From: JBBCJT01 sp037190665
Lineage (GTDB): Bacteria > Pseudomonadota > Alphaproteobacteria > Acetobacterales > Acetobacteraceae
NCBI GenBank assembly: GCA_037190665.1
Contig: JBBCJT010000074.1
Span: 1-64,000, forward strand
DNA: 64,000 nucleotides
Direction of reading: 5' to 3'
Part shown: in pieces, positions 1 through 6,958 of the stretch
How the letters are laid out: every line of letters begins with the position of its first letter
How positions within the stretch are numbered: position 1 is the stretch's first letter
The notes under the pieces: model-generated
Told to the model about the DNA's origin: nothing
Databases searched by the model: none
The model's input: only the letters and a program-made list of their open reading frames with translations
Translations under genes and position numbers: made by a program

Positions 1-1413
1 CCGGACATCCTCGACCCCACCCTGTCGCGCACCTTCGTCGGCCGCATCGTCTATGCCGGGCTGTGCGACAAGCTGTTCGACATCGACGCGAAGCTGAACA
101 TCGTCCCGCAGCTCGCCACCGGCTACACGTGGGACAGCCCCACGGTGCTGACGCTGAAGCTGCGCGAGGGCGTGACCTTCCACGACGGCGAGAAGATGGA
201 TGCCGAGGCGGTGCGCTATTCGCTGAACCGGCACCTGACCATGCAGGGCAGCTTCCGCCGCAGCGAGATCAACGCCATCGACAAGATCGAGGTGGTCGAT
301 CCGCTGACCGTGCGCGTCACGCTCAAGGCGCCCTTCGTGCCGTTCGTGTCCCAGCTCGCCGACCGTTCGGGCATGATCGTCAGCCCCAAGGCGGCCGAGG
401 CCGCCGGCAACCAGTTCGGCAACAAGCCGGTCTGCGCCGGGCCGATGCGCTTCGTGGAGCGCGTCGCGCAGGACCGCATCGTGCTGGAGAAGTTCGACGG
501 CTACTGGAACGCGGCGAACATCCACGTCCAGCGCGTGACCTACCGGCCGATCCCGGACGGCACGGTGCGGCTCGCCAACCTGCGCGCCGGCGCGCTCGAC
601 CTGATCGAGCGGGCGGAGGCGACGGATGTGGAGGATATCCGCAAGGACCGCGCGCTGCGGCTGTCCACCTCCGAATGGCTCGGCTACCAGTCGATCACCT
701 TCAACCTGAACAACGGCGCGCGCGGCGACACGCCGCTGGGCCGCGACCCGCGCGTGCGCGCCGCCTTCGACGCGGCGATCGACCGGGAGGCGCTGATCCA
801 GGTCGTCTATAACGGGCTGTGGACCGCGAACGCGCAGTTCGTCTCCCCGGCCAGTTCGTTCCACGCACCGGCCATCAAGTCGCCGGGCCGCGACGTGGCG
901 CTGGCGCAGCGGCTGCTGCGGGAAGCGGGCGTGACCGTGCCCGTGGTGGTGAACTTCACCGTGCCGAACTCACCCGATGCGCGGCAGGCCGCGGAAGTGA
1001 TCCAGGCGATGACGCGCGAGGCGGGGTTCGACGTGCGCATCCAGGCGATGGAGTTCGCCTCCTCCCTGCAGGCCGCCCAGCGCGGCGATTTCGAGGCGTA
1101 CTTCATCGGCTGGTCGGGTCGCGTCGATCCCGACGGCAACATCTACACCTTCGCGCACAGCTCCGGTGCGCAGAACGACGGCAAGTACGCCAACCCGGAG
1201 GTGGACCGCCTGCTGGAAGCCACGCGCGCCGAGGGCGACGAGGCGAAGCGCCGCGAGCTGTACGCGCAGGTTACGCGCATCCTCGTCCAGCAGGATCGCC
1301 CGCGCATCTATCTGTGGTCGCGCAAGAACCTCGTGGCGCACTCGGCGAAGCTGACCGGCTTCGTGGACATCCCGGACGGGCTGATCCGGCTGCAAGGGAT
1401 CAAGCTGGACTGA
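1..1413 (+). CDS. Peptide/nickel-type ABC transporter substrate-binding protein (5'-truncated)
   Basis: The reading frame is already open at base 1, so the signal peptide and N-terminus lie outside the window. The visible part has the hallmarks of SBP family 5 (DppA/OppA/NikA): the LDPTLSRTF opening, then LKLREGVTFHDGEKMDAEAV, then the late segment with RVDPDGNIYTF. Proteins of this family sit in the periplasm and hand peptides, metal chelates or opines to DppB/DppC-type permeases. Two such permeases follow directly (7 nt gap, then an ATGA overlap), so this is the binding protein of that importer. The ATPase genes are not in the window and may lie upstream. The substrate cannot be told from sequence. 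Confidence 0.93.
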   Translation, partial: PDILDPTLSRTFVGRIVYAGLCDKLFDIDAKLNIVPQLATGYTWDSPTVLTLKLREGVTFHDGEKMDAEAVRYSLNRHLTMQGSFRRSEINAIDKIEVVDPLTVRVTLKAPFVPFVSQLADRSGMIVSPKAAEAAGNQFGNKPVCAGPMRFVERVAQDRIVLEKFDGYWNAANIHVQRVTYRPIPDGTVRLANLRAGALDLIERAEATDVEDIRKDRALRLSTSEWLGYQSITFNLNNGARGDTPLGRDPRVRAAFDAAIDREALIQVVYNGLWTANAQFVSPASSFHAPAIKSPGRDVALAQRLLREAGVTVPVVVNFTVPNSPDARQAAEVIQAMTREAGFDVRIQAMEFASSLQAAQRGDFEAYFIGWSGRVDPDGNIYTFAHSSGAQNDGKYANPEVDRLLEATRAEGDEAKRRELYAQVTRILVQQDRPRIYLWSRKNLVAHSAKLTGFVDIPDGLIRLQGIKLD

Positions 1414-1420
1414 GCAGGCG

Positions 1421-2368
1421 ATGATATCACTCCTTCTCGGCCGGATCGGGCAGATCATCCCCACGCTGCTGGTGCTGTCGGTCCTGATCTTCGGCCTCCA
1501 GCAGCTCATGCCGGGCGATCCTGCGCTGATCCTCGCCGGGGAGGAGCGTGGCGACCCGCAGGTGCTGGCGCAGATCCGCGCCGAGCTGAAGCTCGATCGC
1601 CCGATCGTCGAACAGTACGTCCACTGGGCCGGGCGCGTGCTGCAGGGCGATCTCGGCTTCTCCTGGCGCATCCGCCAGCCGGTGGCGGAGCTGATCGCGG
1701 ACAAGCTGCCGGTGACGCTGCAGCTCGGGCTCATGGCCTTCGTGATCGCGGTCTGCGTCGGCGTGCCGGCCGGGGTCATCAGCGCGGTGAAGCGTGACAC
1801 ACCGTGGGACTGGGCAGCCAACGGGGTCGCGCTCGGCGGGCTGTCGCTGCCGAATTTCTGGCTCGGGATCATGATGATCCTGTTCTTCTCGGTGCAGCTC
1901 GGCTGGCTGCCGCCCTCCGGCTACGTGTCGCTGGCGGAGGACTGGCGGCAGAGTCTCGCCACCACCATCATGCCCGCGATCGTGCTCGCATCCGGCATCG
2001 CTGCGGTGCTGATGCGGCACACGCGCAGCGCGATGCTGCAGACGCTGAACCAGGACTATGTGCGCACCGCCCGCGCCAAGGGGCTGGCCAACCGCGTGGT
2101 GCTGCTGCGCCACGCGCTGCGCAACGCGCTGGTGCCGGTGATCACGCTCGGCGCGCTGGAACTCGGCACGCTGCTGTCCGGCGCAGTGCTGACCGAGCAG
2201 GTGTTCAGCGTTCCGGGCTTCGGCAAGCTGATCGTCGATGCGGTGTTCAACCGCGACTACCCGGTGGTGCAGGGCGTGGTGCTGATCACCGCGCTCATCT
2301 ACGTGACGCTGAACCTGATCGCGGACGTGCTGTACGTGGTCGCCAACCCGCGGCTGCGCGGCGCATGA
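1421..2368 (+). CDS. ABC transporter permease, DppB/OppB type
   Basis: This 315-aa inner-membrane protein starts with the typical single N-terminal helix (LLGRIGQIIPTLLVLSVLIFGL), followed by the family segment MPGDPALILAG. It carries the EAA-like loop VRTARAKGLANRVVLLRHALRNAL, which contacts the ATPase. Length matches the DppB family. It starts 7 nt after the binding-protein gene and its TGA overlaps the ATG of the next permease, so the three genes form one operon. It would form a heterodimer with the product of 2365-3231. Confidence 0.93.
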   Translation: MISLLLGRIGQIIPTLLVLSVLIFGLQQLMPGDPALILAGEERGDPQVLAQIRAELKLDRPIVEQYVHWAGRVLQGDLGFSWRIRQPVAELIADKLPVTLQLGLMAFVIAVCVGVPAGVISAVKRDTPWDWAANGVALGGLSLPNFWLGIMMILFFSVQLGWLPPSGYVSLAEDWRQSLATTIMPAIVLASGIAAVLMRHTRSAMLQTLNQDYVRTARAKGLANRVVLLRHALRNALVPVITLGALELGTLLSGAVLTEQVFSVPGFGKLIVDAVFNRDYPVVQGVVLITALIYVTLNLIADVLYVVANPRLRGA

Positions 2369-3231
2369 GCGCGTCCGTCGCCCTCACCGCCGCGCCGAGC
2401 CCGGCCGGCCTCGCGCTGCGCGCCTTCCTGCGCCACCGCGCCGCGGTCGTGGGGCTGGTGATCGTCGTGCTGTTCATCGGCGTTGCGGTGTTCGCCCCGT
2501 GGATCGCGCCCTACGATCCGCTGCAGACGTCATGGACGGCGATCCGCAAGGCGCCGTCCGCGGCGCACTGGATGGGCACCGACGAGAACGGGCGCGATGT
2601 GCTCTCGCGCGTGATCTGGGGCGCGCGGGCGAGCCTCCTCGCGGGCGTGGTCTCCGTGCTGATCGCGGCGGGGGTGGGGGTTCCCATCGGCATGCTCGCC
2701 GCGCTGGGCGGGAAATGGACCGATGCGATCATCGGCCGCATCACCGATGCGATGCTGGCGATCCCGTTCCTGATCCTGGCCATCGCGCTCGCCGCCTTCC
2801 TCGGGCCGGCGCTGGAGAACGCGATGATCGCCATCGGCATCTCCGCCACGCCGATCTTCGTGCGCGTCGCCCGCGGCGCGACGCTGGAGGTGAAGGTGCG
2901 GGACTTCGTGGAAGCCGCCCGCGCCATCGGGGCCACGGGCTGGCGGGTGTCGTGGCGGCATGTCGCGCCGAACATCGTGCCGCCGCTTCTGGTGCAGGCG
3001 ACGCTGGCCATCGCCACCGCGACGCTGGCGGAGGCGGCGCTGTCCTTCCTCGGCCTCGGCCAGCAGCCGCCGGCGCCGTCCTGGGGATCGATGCTGAACA
3101 GCGCCCAGCGGTTCCTCACGCAGGCGCCGTGGCTGTCGGTGTTCCCGGGCCTGTCGATCTTCCTCGTCGTGCTGGCGTTCAACCTGCTGGGCGACGGGCT
3201 GCGCGACGCGCTGGATCCGCGGGAGCAGTAG
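2365..3231 (+). CDS. ABC transporter permease, DppC/OppC type
   Basis: This 288-aa permease has the DppC N-terminal pattern: one helix, then FAPWIAPYDPLQ, then MGTDENGRDVLSRVIWGARASL. The coupling loop is VRDFVEAARAIGATGWRVSWRHVAPN in form, and the ending is ALSFLGLG, a late EWG/SWG-type segment and GDGLRDALDP. The start ATG overlaps the stop of the preceding permease (ATGA). The gene ends at a GC-rich hairpin that separates it from the convergent DUF1579 gene. No ATPase follows, so the operon's ATPases must be upstream of the window or encoded elsewhere. Confidence 0.93.
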   Translation: MSASVALTAAPSPAGLALRAFLRHRAAVVGLVIVVLFIGVAVFAPWIAPYDPLQTSWTAIRKAPSAAHWMGTDENGRDVLSRVIWGARASLLAGVVSVLIAAGVGVPIGMLAALGGKWTDAIIGRITDAMLAIPFLILAIALAAFLGPALENAMIAIGISATPIFVRVARGATLEVKVRDFVEAARAIGATGWRVSWRHVAPNIVPPLLVQATLAIATATLAEAALSFLGLGQQPPAPSWGSMLNSAQRFLTQAPWLSVFPGLSIFLVVLAFNLLGDGLRDALDPREQ

Positions 3232-3246
3232 GGGGCTTCACCCGTT

Positions 3247-3271
3247 CCCTCTCCCGCGCGGCGGGAGAGGG
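3247..3271. terminator. Hairpin between convergent genes
   Basis: A perfect 11-bp stem (CCCTCTCCCGC / GCGGGAGAGGG) with a 3-nt loop lies between the convergent ends of the DppC-like gene and the DUF1579 gene. There is no T-tract, so its role as a bidirectional terminator is inference. The stem is the same module that opens the ~137-bp interspersed element found elsewhere in the window. Confidence 0.5.
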
Positions 3272-3286
3272 TGGAGGTGAGGGGGG

Positions 3287-3799
3287 TTATTCCGCCGCGA
3301 GGCGGGCGGCGTTCTTCCGCGTGTAGCGGGTCGTCATCATCGGATGCCACTGCCCGTCGGGGCCGAGGATCTGCCCCTGGAACACGCGGCTGTCCGGGCT
3401 TTCGATCGTGACCACGTCGCGGAACTTCGCGATCTCGCCGGCGGCCATGCAGTTGGGGCCCTCGGCCTCCAGCGTCAGCACCTTGCCGGAGGCGTCGAGG
3501 CTGCCGCGCTCGTACACCCACAGATGCGTCATCATCGAACCGACGAAGGTGCCGACGAAGCTCTTCTTCGCCGGATCGTAGCCGACGGTGATGAGCGTGG
3601 TGGCGGGCGAACCGTCCGGCATCGTGCCCTTGCCCTCGCCGACGATCCACGCCTCGCCGATGCCACGCACCGTCTCGCTGCCGGTGAACTTCATCGAGGG
3701 CTGGTCGGGGCCCATGGAGCACTCGCCCTCATAGGTCCACTCGCCGGCCAGCGCCTGGAGCCAGCCGTGCTCCGTCGTGATCTCGAGCTTCATCTCCAT
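3287..3799 (-). CDS. DUF1579 family protein
   Basis: The 170-aa product matches the DUF1579 family: LQALAGEWTYEGECSMGPDQP near the N-terminus, then repeated strands ending in GQWHPMMTTRYTRK. The family has a small beta-barrel (lipocalin-like) fold, and its biochemical role is unknown. The start at 3799 was chosen because AGGAGGAAGCAGG stands directly before that ATG; a longer frame to 3850 would run through the promoter region. It is divergent from a MarR regulator, with overlapping promoters and a shared palindrome, so it is probably the regulator's main target. Confidence 0.85.
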   Translation of the reverse strand: MEMKLEITTEHGWLQALAGEWTYEGECSMGPDQPSMKFTGSETVRGIGEAWIVGEGKGTMPDGSPATTLITVGYDPAKKSFVGTFVGSMMTHLWVYERGSLDASGKVLTLEAEGPNCMAAGEIAKFRDVVTIESPDSRVFQGQILGPDGQWHPMMTTRYTRKNAARLAAE

Positions 3800-3824
3800 C
3801 CTGCTTCCTCCTTTCGGTTTCGTC

Positions 3825-3853
3825 TTGACAGGAAACGTTGATATCAACATAAT
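3825..3853 (+). promoter_or_regulatory. Predicted sigma-70 promoter of the MarR gene (leaderless)
   Basis: TTGACA (3825-3830), a 17-nt spacer and CATAAT (3848-3853) form a near-consensus sigma-70 promoter. The expected transcription start, about 7 nt downstream, falls on the GTG start codon at 3860, so the message would be leaderless. Confidence 0.65.
3837..3848. promoter_or_regulatory. Predicted MarR operator (12-bp perfect palindrome)
   Basis: GTTGATATCAAC is a perfect palindrome. It lies in the spacer of the marR promoter and covers the -10 of the opposite promoter. MarR dimers typically bind such AT-centred palindromes, so one bound dimer would block both genes. Assignment to the adjacent regulator is inference from position. 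Confidence 0.65.
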
Positions 3854-3866
3854 CCGGTCGTGTCAA
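3838..3866 (-). promoter_or_regulatory. Predicted promoter of the DUF1579 gene
   Basis: On the minus strand, TTGACA (3866-3861), a 17-nt spacer and TATCAA (3843-3838) form a promoter for the DUF1579 gene, with a leader of about 30 nt that contains the GGAGGA site. Its -35 lies within the first codons of the MarR gene, so the two promoters overlap face to face. Confidence 0.6.
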
Positions 3867-4312
3867 ACCCCGAATCCGCAGCGACCTTCGCCACCACGAT
3901 CCACGTGCGCGACACCTGCCTGTGCCTGCACGTGCAGCGCGCGGCCCGGGCGCTGGCGCGGCGGTTCGATGAGGCGCTGCGCCCGGTGGGGCTGACCAGC
4001 TTCCAGTTCTCCCTGCTGCACGCGCTCAACCGGCCGGAGCCGCCACCGATGGCGCCGGTCGCCGCCCTGCTGGGCATGGACCGCACGACGCTGACGGCGA
4101 ACCTGAAGGTGCTGGAGCGGCAGGGGCTGGTGGAGGTGATGATCGACCCCGCCGACCGCCGCAGCCGGCGGCTGAAGCTGCTGCCCGCGGGGCGCGAGGC
4201 AATCGCCCGCGCCATGCCGATCTGGACGGCGGAGCATCGCGCGCTGGAGGCGGGGCTGGGCGAGGCGAACCCCGATCTGCTGCGTAATGGGCTGAACGCG
4301 CTGGCGTCGTAA
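3860..4312 (+). CDS. MarR family transcriptional regulator
   Basis: The 150-aa protein has the MarR winged-helix layout. An N-terminal dimerisation helix (HVQRAARALARRFDEALRPVGLT) is followed by FQFSLLHAL, the recognition region AALLGMDRTTLTANLKVLERQGLV, and the wing DPADRRSRRLKLL. The start is GTG at 3860; it has no Shine-Dalgarno sequence but coincides with the expected transcription start of the near-consensus promoter before it. It probably represses itself and the divergent DUF1579 gene through the palindrome at 3837-3848. The inducer is unknown. A cysteine pair (CLCLH) near residues 20-22 is noticeable and could be redox-sensitive, but that is only a possibility. Confidence 0.9.
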   Translation: MSNPESAATFATTIHVRDTCLCLHVQRAARALARRFDEALRPVGLTSFQFSLLHALNRPEPPPMAPVAALLGMDRTTLTANLKVLERQGLVEVMIDPADRRSRRLKLLPAGREAIARAMPIWTAEHRALEAGLGEANPDLLRNGLNALAS

Positions 4313-4349
4313 GCGGGGTGCTACCGCGGCAGGATGTGCAGGGCGGCAC

Positions 4350-5036
4350 TCACTCCCCGCCGGCCGCCGCCTCCGCCATTTCCGCGGCCTTCCGGCTGCG
4401 CCGCAGCAGCCACAGCCCCAGCAGCGCCGATCCCGCGAACATCGCGATGCCGACCGTGAGCTGCATCCAGCCTTCCACCCGCACGCCCTTGCCCAGCAGC
4501 GCGAACACCACCGTCTGCGGCACGTAGCCGATCGCCGATCCCGCGACGAAGGGCAGCAGCCGCACGCCGGACAGCCCGGCCAGCAGGTTCAACGCCGCGT
4601 TGTTGCCCACCGGCAGCAGCCGCAGCGTCAGCGTGGCGGAGAACGGGTTCTCCGCCAGGAAACGGTCGAGCCTGGCGAGCCGGCCGGAGATGCGCCGCCG
4701 CGCCCAGTCGCGGCCGACCAGCCGCGCCCACAGGAAGCCCGCGATGCAGCCGAACACGGAGGCGAGCAGCGCGAGCCCGGTGCCGATCAGCGCGCCGAAC
4801 GCCGTGCCGCCGGCAAACGCGACGATCTGGCGCGGCAGCCCGATCGCGGTGGCGAGCGCGCCGGCCGCGACGAACAGCACCTCTCCCCAGCCGCCGCGTG
4901 CGACGAACTCGCGTTCCAGGAAACCGCCCTCGAACACGCCATGCGTGCGCAGCCAGCGCAGCGCCGTGCCGGCGACCACGAGGCCGGCGAGCAGCAGCAG
5001 CGGTTTCCAGAGCTTGGCGAGGACCGGCGCGTTCAT
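4350..5036 (-). CDS. TVP38/TMEM64 (VTT domain) membrane protein
   Basis: This 228-aa polytopic membrane protein has the VTT/DedA-like core: FVAAGALATAIGLPRQIVAFAGGTAFG, then LRLLPVGNNAALNLLAGLSGV, then a glycine-rich GSAIGYVPQTVVFALLGKG helix. VTT proteins are inner-membrane proteins linked to lipid or small-solute transport, but this member's substrate is unknown. The C-terminus is a charged tail (LLRRSRKAAEMAEAAAGGE). It lies just downstream of a glycosyltransferase gene on the same strand (61 nt gap), a pairing that suggests a lipid-linked envelope function. Confidence 0.87.
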   Translation of the reverse strand: MNAPVLAKLWKPLLLLAGLVVAGTALRWLRTHGVFEGGFLEREFVARGGWGEVLFVAAGALATAIGLPRQIVAFAGGTAFGALIGTGLALLASVFGCIAGFLWARLVGRDWARRRISGRLARLDRFLAENPFSATLTLRLLPVGNNAALNLLAGLSGVRLLPFVAGSAIGYVPQTVVFALLGKGVRVEGWMQLTVGIAMFAGSALLGLWLLRRSRKAAEMAEAAAGGE

Positions 5037-5097
5037 TCCGCGCGCGGCCGGCCCGTCGATCCCCCGCGCGCATGCCGGGCGGTGCCCGCCGCGCGGA

Positions 5098-5823
5098 TCA
5101 CTCGGGCGTCTCGACCTGCGGCACCTTGCCGCGCCGCATCAGCCACATCACGCCCAGCAGGTCGGCAACGCCCACCCAGGCGCGGTCGAACACGCCGTAA
5201 TTGGACACGCCGCGCGTGCGGTGGCGGTGGTTGACCGGCACGCTCACCACCCGCCCGCCGGCGCGGATGAACAGCGCGGGCAGGTAGCGGTGCATGTGGT
5301 CGAAGCGCGGCAGGTCGAGGAAGTCGCTGCGGCGGAACAGCTTCAGCCCGCAGCCCGTGTCCGGCGTCGCGTCGCGCAGCAGCCATGCGCGCAGCCGGTT
5401 CGCCCAGCGCGAGGCGAACCGCTTGGAGCCGGTGTCCTTCCGCGTCGTCCGCCAGCCGGCGATCAGCACCGGGCCGCGCGCGATCGCCGCTTCCTGCCGG
5501 GCGCGGACGTAGAGGGCCGGGATGTCGGCCGGGTCGTTCTGGCCGTCGCCGTCCAGCGTGGCGATCCAGGTGCCGGAGGCCGCCTTCACGCCGGTGACGA
5601 CGGCCGCACTCTGGCCGCAGCTCGCCCGGTGCCGGCGGCGGACCACCTGGGCCTCGGCCAGCCGGGCGGGCGTGTCGTCGGTGGAGCCGTCATCGACGTA
5701 GACGATCTCGTGCGGGATGGACGCCAGCGCGGCGCGGATCTCGGCGACCAGCGGCAGGACGTTGGGTCCCTCGTTCCGCACCGGAACGACCACGGACAGC
5801 ATCTCGGGCGCGGTGTCCGCCAT
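5098..5823 (-). CDS. Glycosyltransferase family 2 (dolichol-phosphate mannosyltransferase-like)
   Basis: The 241-aa protein has a GT-A fold core: VVVPVRNEGPNV at the N-terminus, VDDGSTDDT (nucleotide-sugar binding), then GxxxA...TLDGDGQNDP, the metal-binding DxD-like site. The C-terminal part (VSNYGVFDRAWVGVADLLGVMWL) resembles DPM1-like enzymes that move a sugar to a polyprenyl phosphate, here without a long C-terminal membrane domain. It is probably cytoplasmic or membrane-associated. It is co-oriented with the downstream VTT gene. Donor and acceptor cannot be read from sequence. Confidence 0.87.
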   Translation of the reverse strand: MADTAPEMLSVVVPVRNEGPNVLPLVAEIRAALASIPHEIVYVDDGSTDDTPARLAEAQVVRRRHRASCGQSAAVVTGVKAASGTWIATLDGDGQNDPADIPALYVRARQEAAIARGPVLIAGWRTTRKDTGSKRFASRWANRLRAWLLRDATPDTGCGLKLFRRSDFLDLPRFDHMHRYLPALFIRAGGRVVSVPVNHRHRTRGVSNYGVFDRAWVGVADLLGVMWLMRRGKVPQVETPE

Positions 5824-5905
5824 GGCGGCGCCCGCTACACCGGGCCGGGCCGCGCCGCAAGGCGAGCCCGTCGCGCCGCGGTGCGGGGCAACCTATAGTG
5901 GAGAC

Positions 5906-6958
5906 ATGCCGTTCGACGCCCCCCGCCCTCCGGACCCGTCCCAGCAGGCTGCCATGGCGCGCTCCCGCCCGGTGGCGGTCTGGCTGCTCGCGGTCGCGGC
6001 GATGATCCTGGCGATGATCGCCCTGGGCGGGGCCACGCGGCTGACCGGCTCCGGCCTGTCGATCATGGAGTGGGCGCCGCTGAGCGGTGCGCTGCCGCCG
6101 ATGAGCGAGGCGGAATGGCAACGGCTCTATGACCTGTACCGCACCATTCCGCAGTACGAGCTGATCAATGCCGGGTTCGGGCTGGAAGGCTTCAAGAGCA
6201 TCTTCTGGCTGGAATGGCTGCACCGGCTGTGGGGGCGGCTGATCGGCCTCGCCTTCGCCCTGCCGCTCGCCTGGTTCTGGCTGCGCGGCAGGCTGCCGCC
6301 GCGCATGGGCGGCAGGCTGGTCCTGCTGCTGCTGCTGGGCGCGGCCCAGGGCGGGGTGGGGTGGTTCATGGTCGCCTCGGGGTTCGACGCCGACCGCACC
6401 ACCGTCTCCCCCTACCGGCTGGTGGTCCATCTCGCGCTTGCCTTCCTGCTGTTCGGGGTCGTGCTGTGGACCGCGTTCGGCCTGCTCTGGCCCCGGCCGG
6501 CGGCGGCGGAGGCATCGCGGAGGCTGCGCCGGGCGGTACTGGCGACCACGGTGCTCGCGGGCGCGACCATGCTCGCCGGCGGGTTCGTCGCCGGATTGCG
6601 CGCGGGGCTGACCTACAACACTTTCCCGCTGATGGACGGCGCCCTGGTCCCCGATGGCTACGCCGCGCTGACCCCCGTCTGGCTCAATGCGTTCGAGAAC
6701 ATCGCCGCCGTGCAGTTCAACCATCGCCTGCTGGCCACCGCCACGCTCGCCAGCGCGTTGCTCGTCGCGCTCCGCGCGAACGGCCACCGCGCCGCGCTGC
6801 TGCTGGCGGGCGCGGTCGCCGCCCAGTACGCGCTCGGCGTGGCGACGCTGCTGCTGGTGGTCCCCGTCGCGCTCGGCACGCTGCACCAGACCGTCGCCGC
6901 GCTGGTGCTCGCCGCCGGGCTGCTGGCGCTGCACCGGCTGAGAGGGGCCGTGGCATGA
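5906..6958 (+). CDS. ctaA: Haem A synthase, COX15/CtaA family
   Basis: The 350-aa integral membrane protein converts haem O to haem A for cytochrome aa3 oxidase. It shows the family features: GGATRLTGSGLSIMEW after the first helix, the haem-ligand segment EWLHRLWGRLIG, VGWFMVASG, AGLRAGLTYNTFPLM, VQFNHRLLAT and the last conserved histidine in LGTLHQTVAALVLA. Eight helices are expected. The start at 5906 follows GTGGAGAC, a plausible ribosome site; the frame upstream is antisense to the glycosyltransferase. Its TGA overlaps the ATG of the histidine-kinase gene, so the two are translationally coupled. Confidence 0.93.
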   Translation: MPFDAPRPPDPSQQAAMARSRPVAVWLLAVAAMILAMIALGGATRLTGSGLSIMEWAPLSGALPPMSEAEWQRLYDLYRTIPQYELINAGFGLEGFKSIFWLEWLHRLWGRLIGLAFALPLAWFWLRGRLPPRMGGRLVLLLLLGAAQGGVGWFMVASGFDADRTTVSPYRLVVHLALAFLLFGVVLWTAFGLLWPRPAAAEASRRLRRAVLATTVLAGATMLAGGFVAGLRAGLTYNTFPLMDGALVPDGYAALTPVWLNAFENIAAVQFNHRLLATATLASALLVALRANGHRAALLLAGAVAAQYALGVATLLLVVPVALGTLHQTVAALVLAAGLLALHRLRGAVA

